Origin: JBEKHI01 sp050012355
GTDB lineage: Bacteria > Actinomycetota > Actinomycetes > Streptosporangiales > Streptosporangiaceae
Reading direction: 5' to 3'
DNA length: 13,881 nucleotides
NCBI GenBank assembly: GCA_050012355.1
Contig: JBEKHI010000216.1
Location: 1-13,881, forward strand
The stretch's first letter is position 1. The number at the start of each line of letters is the position of its first letter. A model generated the notes under the pieces. The model did no database searches, was not told the DNA's origin, and saw nothing but the letters and a program-made list of their open reading frames with translations. The translations under genes were made by a program, and so were the position numbers. Below, piece after piece: positions 1 through 6,148 of this stretch.

Positions 1-75
1 ATCGTCAAGTTCCCCAAGCGCTACCTGAGCTCGGTTCCCTTCGATGGCGCCCACGCGCGGCTACGGGATCTCTAG
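1..75 (+). CDS. 3' end of an unrecognised gene (5' part outside window)
   Basis: Frame 1 is open from the window edge to a TAG at 73-75 and reads IVKFPKRYLSSVPFDGAHAR, then LRDL. About 20 of its 24 sense codons end in G or C, which is what real genes in this window show; frame 2 stops early. I do not recognise the family from 24 residues. The last 15 bases overlap the 3' end of the convergent aldo/keto reductase. The call rests on codon use only, so it could be chance in GC-rich DNA. Confidence 0.5.
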   Translation: MVKFPKRYLSSVPFDGAHARLRDL

Positions 76-1044
76 CGCGGCCATCTGGGCGGCCTCGTAG
101 CGGGTGCCCGCGACCGCTGAGGCGGGGACCGCGGCGTCGATCGCGGCCAGGTCGGACTCGGACAGCGACAGGTCGAGGGCGCCGAGCGCTTCGGTTAGCC
201 GCGAGCGCCGCTTGGTGCCGAGCAGCGGCACGATGTCCTCGCCGCGCGACAGCACCCAGGCGATCGCGAGCTGCGCCGTGGTGGCGCCGTGGTCGGCCGC
301 TATCGCCTCAAGCTCCGCGACCAGCTTCAGGTTCTGCTGGTGGTTCTCGCCCTGGAACCTGGGGAACCGTGCTCGCGGGTCACCCGGTGCGAGCTGGGCC
401 GTCGAGGCGCTGAGCAGCCCGCGGGACAGGATGCCGTACGCGGTCACGCCGATGCCGAGTTCCCGCACGGTCGGCAGCACCGATTCCTCGATGCCGCGTG
501 ACATCAGCGAGTACTCGACCTGCACCCCGGCGACCGGGTGCACCGCCGACGCGCGCCTGATCGTCTCCGCCCCGACCTCGGAGAGCCCTAGGTAGCGGAC
601 GTACCCGGCCTGCACCATCTCCTCGATCGCGCCGACGGTCTCCTCGATGGGCGTCCGGTGGTCAATCCTGGCCGGCTGGTACAGGTCGACGTAGTCGGTC
701 CCGAGCCGGGTCAGGGTGTACGCGAGGGAGTTCTTCACCATAACCGAGCTGGCGTCATGCCCGATGAACCGTCCCTGCGGGTCCCGCTGCCCGCCGAACT
801 TCACCTGGATGAAGACCTGGTCCCGCGGGATGGACCGGAGCGCCTCGCGCAGCAGCAGCTCGTTGTGGCCCATCCCATAAAAGTCGCCAGTGTCAAGCAG
901 CGTGATCCCGGCGTCCACCGCCGCCCGGATCGTCGCCAACGATTCGCCCTCGTCGGCAGCGCCGTAGATCCCGGACATCCCCATCAGCCCGAGCCCCACT
1001 CGCGAGACCTCCGGACCTTCTGTTCCAAGAGTGATCGTCTTCAT
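61..1044 (-). CDS. Aldo/keto reductase
   Basis: A 327-residue protein, the usual length for the family, predicted to be a soluble NAD(P)H-dependent (alpha/beta)8-barrel oxidoreductase acting on carbonyl compounds. Seen in the sequence: an N-terminal LGLMGMSGIYG, the catalytic-Asp/Tyr stretch DTGDFYG (D51, Y56), a Lys in IQVKFGG (K82), LYQPARID at 121-128, PIEETVGAIEEMVQAGYVR with LGLSE after it, and a C-terminal LGTKRRSRL that fits the cofactor-phosphate loop. The fourth tetrad residue, normally His in a D-LxxxHRxD-type strand, is Ala (A125) in QPARID. I recall this QPAR form from a subgroup of actinobacterial reductases, so it is probably not a defect. The start ATG is at 1042-1044 and has no strong ribosome binding site. 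The gene is divergent from the AAA+ gene; substrate unknown. Confidence 0.93.
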   Translation of the reverse strand: MKTITLGTEGPEVSRVGLGLMGMSGIYGAADEGESLATIRAAVDAGITLLDTGDFYGMGHNELLLREALRSIPRDQVFIQVKFGGQRDPQGRFIGHDASSVMVKNSLAYTLTRLGTDYVDLYQPARIDHRTPIEETVGAIEEMVQAGYVRYLGLSEVGAETIRRASAVHPVAGVQVEYSLMSRGIEESVLPTVRELGIGVTAYGILSRGLLSASTAQLAPGDPRARFPRFQGENHQQNLKLVAELEAIAADHGATTAQLAIAWVLSRGEDIVPLLGTKRRSRLTEALGALDLSLSESDLAAIDAAVPASAVAGTRYEAAQMAALEIP

Positions 1045-1161
1045 AGGGTTCTCAATTTATCCTTCATAACGACGGTTGCTCAGTCCGCAGAGGACCCCGA
1101 CCGCCCGCGGACCTCATAATCTGGAGTAGAGCAAGCTACCCCCCAGGAGCCGGACTGACGC
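1045..1161. promoter_or_regulatory. Divergent intergenic region between reductase and AAA+ operon
   Basis: This 117-bp gap must contain promoters for both directions. The part next to the reductase is AT-richer than the surroundings (around 1050-1072). A CATAAT at 1115-1120 is the best -10-like hexamer for the plus-strand operon, but no convincing -35 lies at the right distance. AGGAG at about 1145-1149 is the only Shine-Dalgarno-like sequence before ATG 1162, with a rather long spacer of 12 bases. Assignments are tentative. Confidence 0.35.
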
Positions 1162-2436
1162 ATGGAACCAGACCCCACGCTGTTGGATAGTCTCCGTAAA
1201 GCCGTCGACGCGATGCCCGACGACGTACCACTCCGGCTTCACCTAGCAGGGCAGTTGCTGGCCGCGGGCCAGCGCGAAGAGGCGGTCCGGCACCTAGGCG
1301 CCGTCCTGCAACGGGAGCCTTCTAATGCCGAGGCACTGCGCCTGCTCACCGGGAACCCGGTGACCTCACCCAGCCCGGAGCCCGGCCCGGCGGCGCTGGA
1401 AGACCCTGACCCGCGCCCAGAGCACGAGGAACCGGAAGAGAAGCGGACCGGCGTTATGTACGACTGGGCTCAAGCCGAAGCGGAGCTCAGCGACGTGCTG
1501 CCACCGATGTTCGTGCGGGACGGCGAGTCCGCGTCGGCGGGGATCGATGAGGCCGATGCCTACGACGCGGAACGCACCGGCCTGACCCTCGCGGACGTCG
1601 CGGGCCTGGACGAGGTCAAGAAGCGGCTCGAGGCGGCGTTCCTGGCGCCGATGCGCAACCCTGAGCTGCGAAACCTTTACGGTAAGTCGCTACGCGGCGG
1701 GCTGCTGCTGTACGGGCCGCCCGGCTGCGGCAAGACCTTCATCGCCCGCGCGGTGGCCGGTGAGCTGGGCGCGAAGTTCATCTCGGTGTCGTTCGCCGAT
1801 CTGATCGACATGTTCGTCGGCCAGTCCGAGCGCAACATTCACGAGCTGTTCGACGTCGCGCGGCGCAACTCCCCGTGCGTGGTGTTCCTCGATGAGGTCG
1901 ACGCGATCGGGCAGAAACGCACCCAGCTGCGCAACACGCCGATGCGGTCCGTGGTCAACCAGTTGCTGCTTGAGCTGGACAGTGTGACCGGCGACAACGC
2001 CGATGTGTTCCTGCTCGCGGCCACCAATCATCCGTGGGACGTGGACAGCGCGTTGCGGCGGCCGGGGCGGTTCGACCGTACGCTGCTCGTGCTGCCGCCG
2101 GACGGCACCGCTCGCGAGGGGGTGTTCCGCTACCACCTGCGTGACCGCCCGGTCGGCGGGGTCGATCTCGGCAAGCTGGCCAAGGCGACCGACGGATACT
2201 CAGGCGCGGACATCGCGCACATCTGCGAGACCGCGGCCGAGCGGGCGCTGCTGGACTCGGTCAGCCGCGGCGAGGCCCGGCTCATCGGGCAAGCCGACCT
2301 GGAGGCGGCGGCCGCCGAGGTGAAACCGTCGCTCGGCACCTGGTTCGACACCGCGCGGAACGTCGCGCTCTTCGCCAACGAGGGCGGCACCTACGACGAC
2401 CTCGCCGCTTACCTGCGGAAGCGCCGCCTGCTTTGA
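1162..2436 (+). CDS. TPR-AAA+ ATPase (Cdc48/FtsH-like ATPase domain)
   Basis: A 424-residue ATPase predicted to remodel or unfold a protein partner in the cytoplasm. Residues 1-65 form about one and a half TPR-like helical repeats (LRLHLAGQLLAAGQREEAVR, then HLGAVLQREP). An acidic, Pro/Glu-rich linker follows (66-100). A single AAA+ domain occupies about 140-390: Walker A GPPGCGKT (185-192), a pore-loop-like aromatic segment MFVG (217-220), Walker B VVFLDE (240-245), sensor-1 Asn in AATNH (N289), arginine-finger region RRPGRFDR (299-306), and GYSGADI (345-351) at the start of the lid. These features place it in the classical Cdc48/proteasomal-ATPase/FtsH clade. It has only one ATPase ring, no FtsH protease HExxH and no second D2 ring. 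The TGA stop overlaps the TTG start of the next gene, so the two are translationally coupled. Partner and substrate are unknown. Confidence 0.9.
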   Translation: MEPDPTLLDSLRKAVDAMPDDVPLRLHLAGQLLAAGQREEAVRHLGAVLQREPSNAEALRLLTGNPVTSPSPEPGPAALEDPDPRPEHEEPEEKRTGVMYDWAQAEAELSDVLPPMFVRDGESASAGIDEADAYDAERTGLTLADVAGLDEVKKRLEAAFLAPMRNPELRNLYGKSLRGGLLLYGPPGCGKTFIARAVAGELGAKFISVSFADLIDMFVGQSERNIHELFDVARRNSPCVVFLDEVDAIGQKRTQLRNTPMRSVVNQLLLELDSVTGDNADVFLLAATNHPWDVDSALRRPGRFDRTLLVLPPDGTAREGVFRYHLRDRPVGGVDLGKLAKATDGYSGADIAHICETAAERALLDSVSRGEARLIGQADLEAAAAEVKPSLGTWFDTARNVALFANEGGTYDDLAAYLRKRRLL

Positions 2437-3464
2437 TCGAGGCGCGACAGGAGCTGGCCCGCGCGGCCACGATGCTCGACCTCGGGCGTTACGACGAGGC
2501 CGGGCGGCTGCTCGCGCAAGTGGTCGCGGACGAGCCGGAGAACGGCCGTGCCTGGTGCCTGATGGCCCGGGCTCATCTCGGGGCCGGGCGGTACCCGGAC
2601 GCGGTCTCCGCCGCGGGCAGGGCGGCTGCGCTAGCCCCCGAGGACGAGTGGCCGCACCGGCTGGCGTCCAACGCGCTGATGCACCTCGGACGGCACTCCG
2701 ACTCGCTGAACGCCGCGCGCGAGTCCTGCAAGCTCGCCCCGTCATACTGGCAGACCCACGTCTGCGTGGCGCAGGCCGCCCTCGCCGCCGGGTACCTGGG
2801 GGTGGCCAGCTCCTCCGCGTCCGAGGCGCGACGGCTCGCACCTTCCGAGCCCGACGTGCACTTCCTGTCAGGAAAGGTGGCGCTCGCCCGCGGCGAGCTG
2901 TCCGCCGCGCGCACCCACCAGGAGCGGGCGCTGGCGCTCGACCCGGCGCATAGCGGCGCGATGAACGAACTGGGGCGTATCCGGCTGCGGCGGCACGACA
3001 CCGCCGGGGCGATCCGGCACTTCATCAGCGCCGCGCGGACCACGCCGGCCGAACGGATCTACTCCCGCAACATCGAGGTCGTCATCCTGCGCGGCGTGTC
3101 GCGGATGATCTACCTGTTCACGTTGTTCGCGCTGGTGCTGATCTGGATTCCCGCGGTGGTCCACGTGTCGCGCTTCCCGTTCGCCATCGGGCTTGGCCTG
3201 CTCACGGTGCTGGTGCTGGCGTGTTTCGGGGTGTTCGTGGCGCGGATGCCCAGAGAGGCGCGGCTGCTGGTGCGCCGGACATTGCGAACCCGGCGGGTGG
3301 CGCAGGCGCTCGCGCTGGCGGTGGGGGGTGTGGCCATCGCGTTCGGCGTGGTCGCGGCGGTCCCGGCCTCCGAGGTGCCGCAAATGCTCCCGATCGCCGT
3401 GATCCTCACCGTCGCCGCCCGGATAGCCGCGTTCGCTTCGCTCCGCTCCACCCTCGGCCGCTAG
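2433..3464 (+). CDS. TPR protein with four-helix membrane C-terminus
   Basis: A 343-residue protein with two parts. Residues 1-210 are a run of about six TPR-like units, visible as recurring patterns such as LGRYDEAGRLLAQVVADEP, LGAGRYPDAVSAAGRAAALA and GELSAARTHQERALALDP. Residues 225-243, 249-270, 289-310 and 317-336 are four hydrophobic, probably membrane-spanning segments; the Arg-rich loop at 271-288 should be cytoplasmic. The start is TTG at 2433-2435, overlapping the preceding TGA in TTGA. The next in-frame ATG is at 2472 and would cut into the first TPR, so the coupled TTG is preferred. Inference: the protein serves as a membrane receptor or adaptor for the AAA+ ATPase encoded immediately upstream, with both TPR domains on the cytoplasmic side. 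No enzyme motif is visible. Confidence 0.87.
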   Translation: MIEARQELARAATMLDLGRYDEAGRLLAQVVADEPENGRAWCLMARAHLGAGRYPDAVSAAGRAAALAPEDEWPHRLASNALMHLGRHSDSLNAARESCKLAPSYWQTHVCVAQAALAAGYLGVASSSASEARRLAPSEPDVHFLSGKVALARGELSAARTHQERALALDPAHSGAMNELGRIRLRRHDTAGAIRHFISAARTTPAERIYSRNIEVVILRGVSRMIYLFTLFALVLIWIPAVVHVSRFPFAIGLGLLTVLVLACFGVFVARMPREARLLVRRTLRTRRVAQALALAVGGVAIAFGVVAAVPASEVPQMLPIAVILTVAARIAAFASLRSTLGR

Positions 3465-3487
3465 CACGCCCGCCCCCTCCCGCGACC

Positions 3488-3527
3488 GTGTTGACTTCCT
3501 GGGGCCCTGGCAGCAGGAAGTCAACAC
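3488..3527. terminator. Perfect inverted repeat downstream of AAA+/TPR operon
   Basis: GTGTTGACTTCCTG at 3488-3501 is exactly complementary to CAGGAAGTCAACAC at 3514-3527, with a 12-base GC-rich loop. It starts 23 bp after the TPR gene's stop and could form a 14-bp stem in RNA of either strand. There is no T-run after it, so it is not a textbook intrinsic terminator. Actinomycete terminators often lack the T-tract. It could instead be a member of a dispersed repeat family. Confidence 0.5.
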
Positions 3528-3623
3528 TCTCTCGCGGATGCCGTCCCCCGCACCCGCGCCCTTCCAGCTCTGACCGGACAGTCCCTCCCTCAGCCGGTGC
3601 GCGGCTGCGAACCGATTCTGGGC

Positions 3624-3645
3624 GGTGCGACGCTGACCAGCAAAG
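3624..3645 (+). repeat. Half-copy of the CTTTGCTGGT palindromic repeat
   Basis: GGTGCGACGCTGACCAGCAAAG matches the right half of the complete unit at 3867-3899 (GGTGCGGCATTAACCAGCAAAG) with a few differences in the centre. Its TGACCAGCAAAG (3634-3645) is the exact reverse complement of CTTTGCTGGTCA at 3836-3847. The two therefore bracket a 190-bp segment as 12-bp inverted repeats. Confidence 0.55.
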
Positions 3646-3833
3646 AGCGCGGGCAGTGCCACCCCGCCCAGCAACGGCACACCCAGGCCGACGGCTTTAC
3701 CCCGCCCATGAGCACCACCAGTACCACCAGCAGCACCCGACCCGGAGCCGCCGGGCACGGCAGCCGGCCCCAGCCGCCACCACCCCGCAGCCCCCGCCAC
3801 TTTCACGCCACCGCGACCATCCCGGACGAGGCA

Positions 3834-3901
3834 GGCTTTGCTGGTCAATGCTGCATTAACCAGCCTCTTTGCTGGTCGGTGCGGCATTAACCAGCAAAGC
3901 C
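3834..3901. repeat. Double palindromic repeat (CTTTGCTGGT...ACCAGCAAAG)
   Basis: Two consecutive units start at 3836 and 3867, 31 bp apart. The second is a clean hairpin: CTTTGCTGGT (3867-3876), 13-base loop, ACCAGCAAAG (3890-3899). The first has CTTTGCTGGT (3836-3845) and a shortened right arm ACCAGC (3859-3864). The outer ends GGCTTTGCTGGT (3834-3845) and ACCAGCAAAGCC (3890-3901) also pair, so nested folds are possible. The repeat runs into the 3' end of the MFS gene and provides its stop codon TAA (3856-3858). No transposase is nearby. It resembles REP/MITE-type dispersed repeats; its copy number elsewhere cannot be judged from one window. Confidence 0.7.
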
Positions 3902-5127
3902 CGCGGTGGCTCGTCGCGCCAGCGGACGGCGCGGATGGCGGGGGTGGCGAGCACGACCAGGCTGCCCAGCACCCCGTAGACCGCGCCGACCGCGAACAGC
4001 GCGGTGGCACCGACCACGGTGGACAGCGGTCCGTCGATGGCGTAGCCGGTGATCCCGATGCCGTAGGCGGGGAACGTGCCGAGGGCGCTCACTCTGGCCA
4101 GCCGGTCGCGCGGGATCTGCTGCTGCAGCACCGTGCTTTGCAGGGTGCCCGACACGACCGACCCGATACCGCACATGAACGCGGCGGGCGCCACCAACAG
4201 TGCGCCGGCGTGCAGCGCCATCGGGATGTCCGGCAGCGCGTAGCAGATGGTGGCGATCGTGGCGACCACCAGCGGGCGGCGCGGCTTACGGCCGAGGCAG
4301 GCCAGGCTGCCGGCCACCGCTCCGGCGCCCTGGGCCGCCATGATCGCGCCCCACACCCCGGAGCCGCCCAGGTAGTCGTGGCCCGCGACCGGGCCGAGCA
4401 CCATCCAGGGCGACCAGGTGATCAGGTTGAAGAACGCGAACTGGACGGTGATCGTCCACAGCCAGGTCCTGGACCGGAAATCGGTCCAGCCGTCGGCCAT
4501 GTCGCGCAGCAGCGAGCCGTCTCCGGCACTCTTGCCCGGTGCGGCGAACCGCAGCGACGCGAGCGCCACCGCGCTGACCGCGAACGACGCCGCATCAAGC
4601 GCCACGACCGCGGCGGGGCCGGCGAACGCGACCACGATGCCGGACAGCGCCGGACCGCCGATCCGCGCTATCGAGGTCGCCAGCCCGTACATCGCGTTCG
4701 CGTCGCCCAACTGGTCGGCGGGCGCGATCTCCACGGTGAGCGCGCCGAGTGCGGGGCTGAAGAACGCGTCTCCGGTGCCGCTGAGCAGCGCGAGCATGAT
4801 GAACAGCCAGAGGGCTGGGTGCCCGGCCAGCAGCACGCCCGCGAGCGCGACGCGGCCCAGGCAGCGGAACACGTCAGCGCTGAGCATCACCCGGCGGCGG
4901 CCGAACCGGTCCGCGATCGCGCCCGCGAATGCCATCAGCACCACCTGGGGCACTACGTTCGCCGTCATCACGAACCCGAGGTCGGCCGCGCCGCCGCCGG
5001 AGGCCAGCACCGCCCAGGCGATCGCGATCGGGGACATCGCAGTGCCGAGGAGCGAAGTCGAGTACCCGATGTAGAACCGGCGGAAGTTACGCTCCCTCAG
5101 CACCCCTGCCCTGGAACTCAGCCTCAT
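3856..5127 (-). CDS. MFS efflux transporter (DHA3/enterobactin-exporter-like)
   Basis: A 423-residue integral membrane protein with the hydrophobic pattern of a 12-helix major facilitator. It probably exports a small molecule with proton antiport. The N-terminus RERNFRRFYIGYSTSLLGTA is typical of the MFS_3 group. The loop 2-3 signature (motif A) is clear as GAIADRFGRRR (69-79). A further family-like stretch is FSPALGALTVEIAPADQLGD, followed by an ANAMYGL motif. The ATG at 5125-5127 fits the family N-terminus, but no strong Shine-Dalgarno precedes it. The last residues, ALLVNAAPTSKEAG, and the stop are encoded by the palindromic repeat at 3834-3901. The original C-terminus has therefore probably been replaced or extended by repeat insertion, after the twelfth helix and so probably harmlessly. 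Divergent from the M55 peptidase. Substrate unknown. Confidence 0.9.
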   Translation of the reverse strand: MRLSSRAGVLRERNFRRFYIGYSTSLLGTAMSPIAIAWAVLASGGGAADLGFVMTANVVPQVVLMAFAGAIADRFGRRRVMLSADVFRCLGRVALAGVLLAGHPALWLFIMLALLSGTGDAFFSPALGALTVEIAPADQLGDANAMYGLATSIARIGGPALSGIVVAFAGPAAVVALDAASFAVSAVALASLRFAAPGKSAGDGSLLRDMADGWTDFRSRTWLWTITVQFAFFNLITWSPWMVLGPVAGHDYLGGSGVWGAIMAAQGAGAVAGSLACLGRKPRRPLVVATIATICYALPDIPMALHAGALLVAPAAFMCGIGSVVSGTLQSTVLQQQIPRDRLARVSALGTFPAYGIGITGYAIDGPLSTVVGATALFAVGAVYGVLGSLVVLATPAIRAVRWRDEPPRALLVNAAPTSKEAG

Positions 5128-5320
5128 GGGCGTTAACGGTGCCAGGGCCGCCCACCTGCGGCACTAGGGATGGCTCAAGTATCTTTAGCCCATTAGGCTC
5201 AAGCATTTTGAAAGTTACGCAGGCCAGTAGCGCTACGAAATATCTGGATTGTTTCGCTCAGGAAGATTGAGCGTACTAGACGCAATCAGGAGATGCCTTA
5301 GTTCAGTTAGGCTGCTGCAG
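5128..5320. promoter_or_regulatory. Divergent region between MFS and M55 peptidase genes
   Basis: This 193-bp gap is AT-richer than the flanking genes, as expected for a promoter region. It contains a direct repeat GGCTCAAG at 5172-5179 and 5196-5203 (24 bp apart), with AGCC and GGCT arms close together between them. It also contains a small hairpin CGCTCA (5255-5260) / TGAGCG (5268-5273). No consensus promoter is clear. The direct repeats are candidate regulator sites only. Confidence 0.35.
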
Positions 5321-6148
5321 ATGAGAGCTTTCATTTCCTTCGATATGGAGGGCGTGGCGGGGATCGTCGACTGGTCACAGTGCCGCCCGCCAGGCCAGCC
5401 ATACGAAGAGGGCAGGCGACTGCTGCTTGGCGAGGTCAACGCGGCGATCGACGGGGCGCTGGCGGCCGGGGCGACCGAGATCGTCTGCAACGACGCGCAC
5501 GGCACGATGGCCAACCTGGATCCCGAGCAGTTGCACGGTCGCGCGACATACATTTCCGGCAAGCACAAGCCGCTCTACATGATGCAGGGCTGCGATGGCT
5601 CGGCCGACGCGGTGCTCTTCGTCGGATATCACGGCTCGATTTCCGGGGAGAGTTCCGTGCTGTCCCACACGTACAACCCGAACGTCATCTCCCGCGTGCG
5701 GCTGAACGGCACCGACACCGGGGAGAGCGGGATCAACGCGCTGGTGGCGCTCGCTACCCAGACGCCGGTGGTGTTCATCTCCGGGGACCAGCAGACCGCG
5801 GCCGAGGGCTCGCCGTTCTTTCCTTCAGCGCAGCGAGTGGTGGTGAAAGAATCACTCACCCGCTTCTCGGCGTCCTCAGCACACCCCGAGACGGCTCGTG
5901 AACTGATCAGGGCGGGTGCCGAGGCAGCGGTCAAGCGCGCGGCGTCGACGCCGCTACCGGACATCGCCCTCCCCGCCATGCTCGACGTGGACCTGCAGAC
6001 CGCGGACATGGCCGACGTAGCGAGCTGGGTGAAGGGCGCCGAGCGGACCGGTACCCGGACGGTACGCATCACGGGTGGCGATCCGCTCGGGGTGTACCGG
6101 TCGTTCGTCGGGCTTACTTACATGACGCGGGTCGCTGAGGGCCGCTGA
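5321..6148 (+). CDS. M55-family D-aminopeptidase (DppA-like)
   Basis: A 275-residue protein, the usual length for peptidase family M55, zinc enzymes that assemble as ring-shaped oligomers and remove N-terminal D-amino acids from short peptides. The metal ligands known from Bacillus DppA can be placed: D8 and E10 in ISFDMEGVAG, H60 in CNDAHG, H104 in VGYHG, and a Glu in TDTGESG (E135). H116 in SHTYNP matches the proposed catalytic His. The start is ATG 5321 because MRAFISFDMEG is the standard N-terminus. An upstream in-frame start at 5249 would add 24 residues foreign to the family. The ribosome binding site is weak. The 3' end overlaps the convergent citrate synthase gene by 31 bp. There is no peptide-transport operon beside it, unlike the Bacillus dpp locus. 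A role in recycling D-amino-acid peptides from cell wall is inferred. Confidence 0.92.
   Translation: MRAFISFDMEGVAGIVDWSQCRPPGQPYEEGRRLLLGEVNAAIDGALAAGATEIVCNDAHGTMANLDPEQLHGRATYISGKHKPLYMMQGCDGSADAVLFVGYHGSISGESSVLSHTYNPNVISRVRLNGTDTGESGINALVALATQTPVVFISGDQQTAAEGSPFFPSAQRVVVKESLTRFSASSAHPETARELIRAGAEAAVKRAASTPLPDIALPAMLDVDLQTADMADVASWVKGAERTGTRTVRITGGDPLGVYRSFVGLTYMTRVAEGR

Larger units (their letters stand above)
3465..3855. other. Gene-free convergent interval rich in palindromic repeats
   Basis: These 391 bp separate the 3' ends of the TPR-membrane gene and the MFS gene. They hold the 14-bp inverted repeat at 3488-3527, a half-copy of the CTTTGCTGGT repeat at 3624-3645, and the first unit of the repeat cluster that starts at 3834. 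On the minus strand a Gly-rich open frame crosses 3660-3830, but its codon third positions are not consistently G/C and it has no recognisable domain, so I do not call it a gene. Confidence 0.6.

Noticed and set aside
61..1044. Inactive aldo/keto reductase because the tetrad His is Ala
   Set aside because: The QPAR version of this strand is, as far as I recall, normal for a subgroup of actinobacterial reductases, and the rest of the active site is intact.
3624..3901. Possible CRISPR array from recurrent CTTTGCTGGT palindromes
   Set aside because: Only two adjacent units and one half-copy occur, with no regular spacers and no cas genes.
2868..4010. A 380-codon minus-strand open frame crossing the TPR gene end, the intergenic repeats and the MFS 3' end
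   Set aside because: It runs antisense to the TPR gene and in another frame through the MFS gene. The intergenic part is Gly-rich with poor third-position G/C bias, and the LVNAALTSKA peptide comes from the palindromic repeat.
3838..5136. A 432-codon open frame on the plus strand opposite the MFS gene
   Set aside because: It is antisense to a clear membrane transporter; its product is Arg/Gly/Ala/His-rich without domains, as is usual for the shadow frame of GC-rich genes.
5249..5320. N-terminal extension of the M55 peptidase
   Set aside because: The 24 extra residues do not resemble the family; MRAFISFDMEG at 5321 is the standard start with D8 and E10 at the expected positions.
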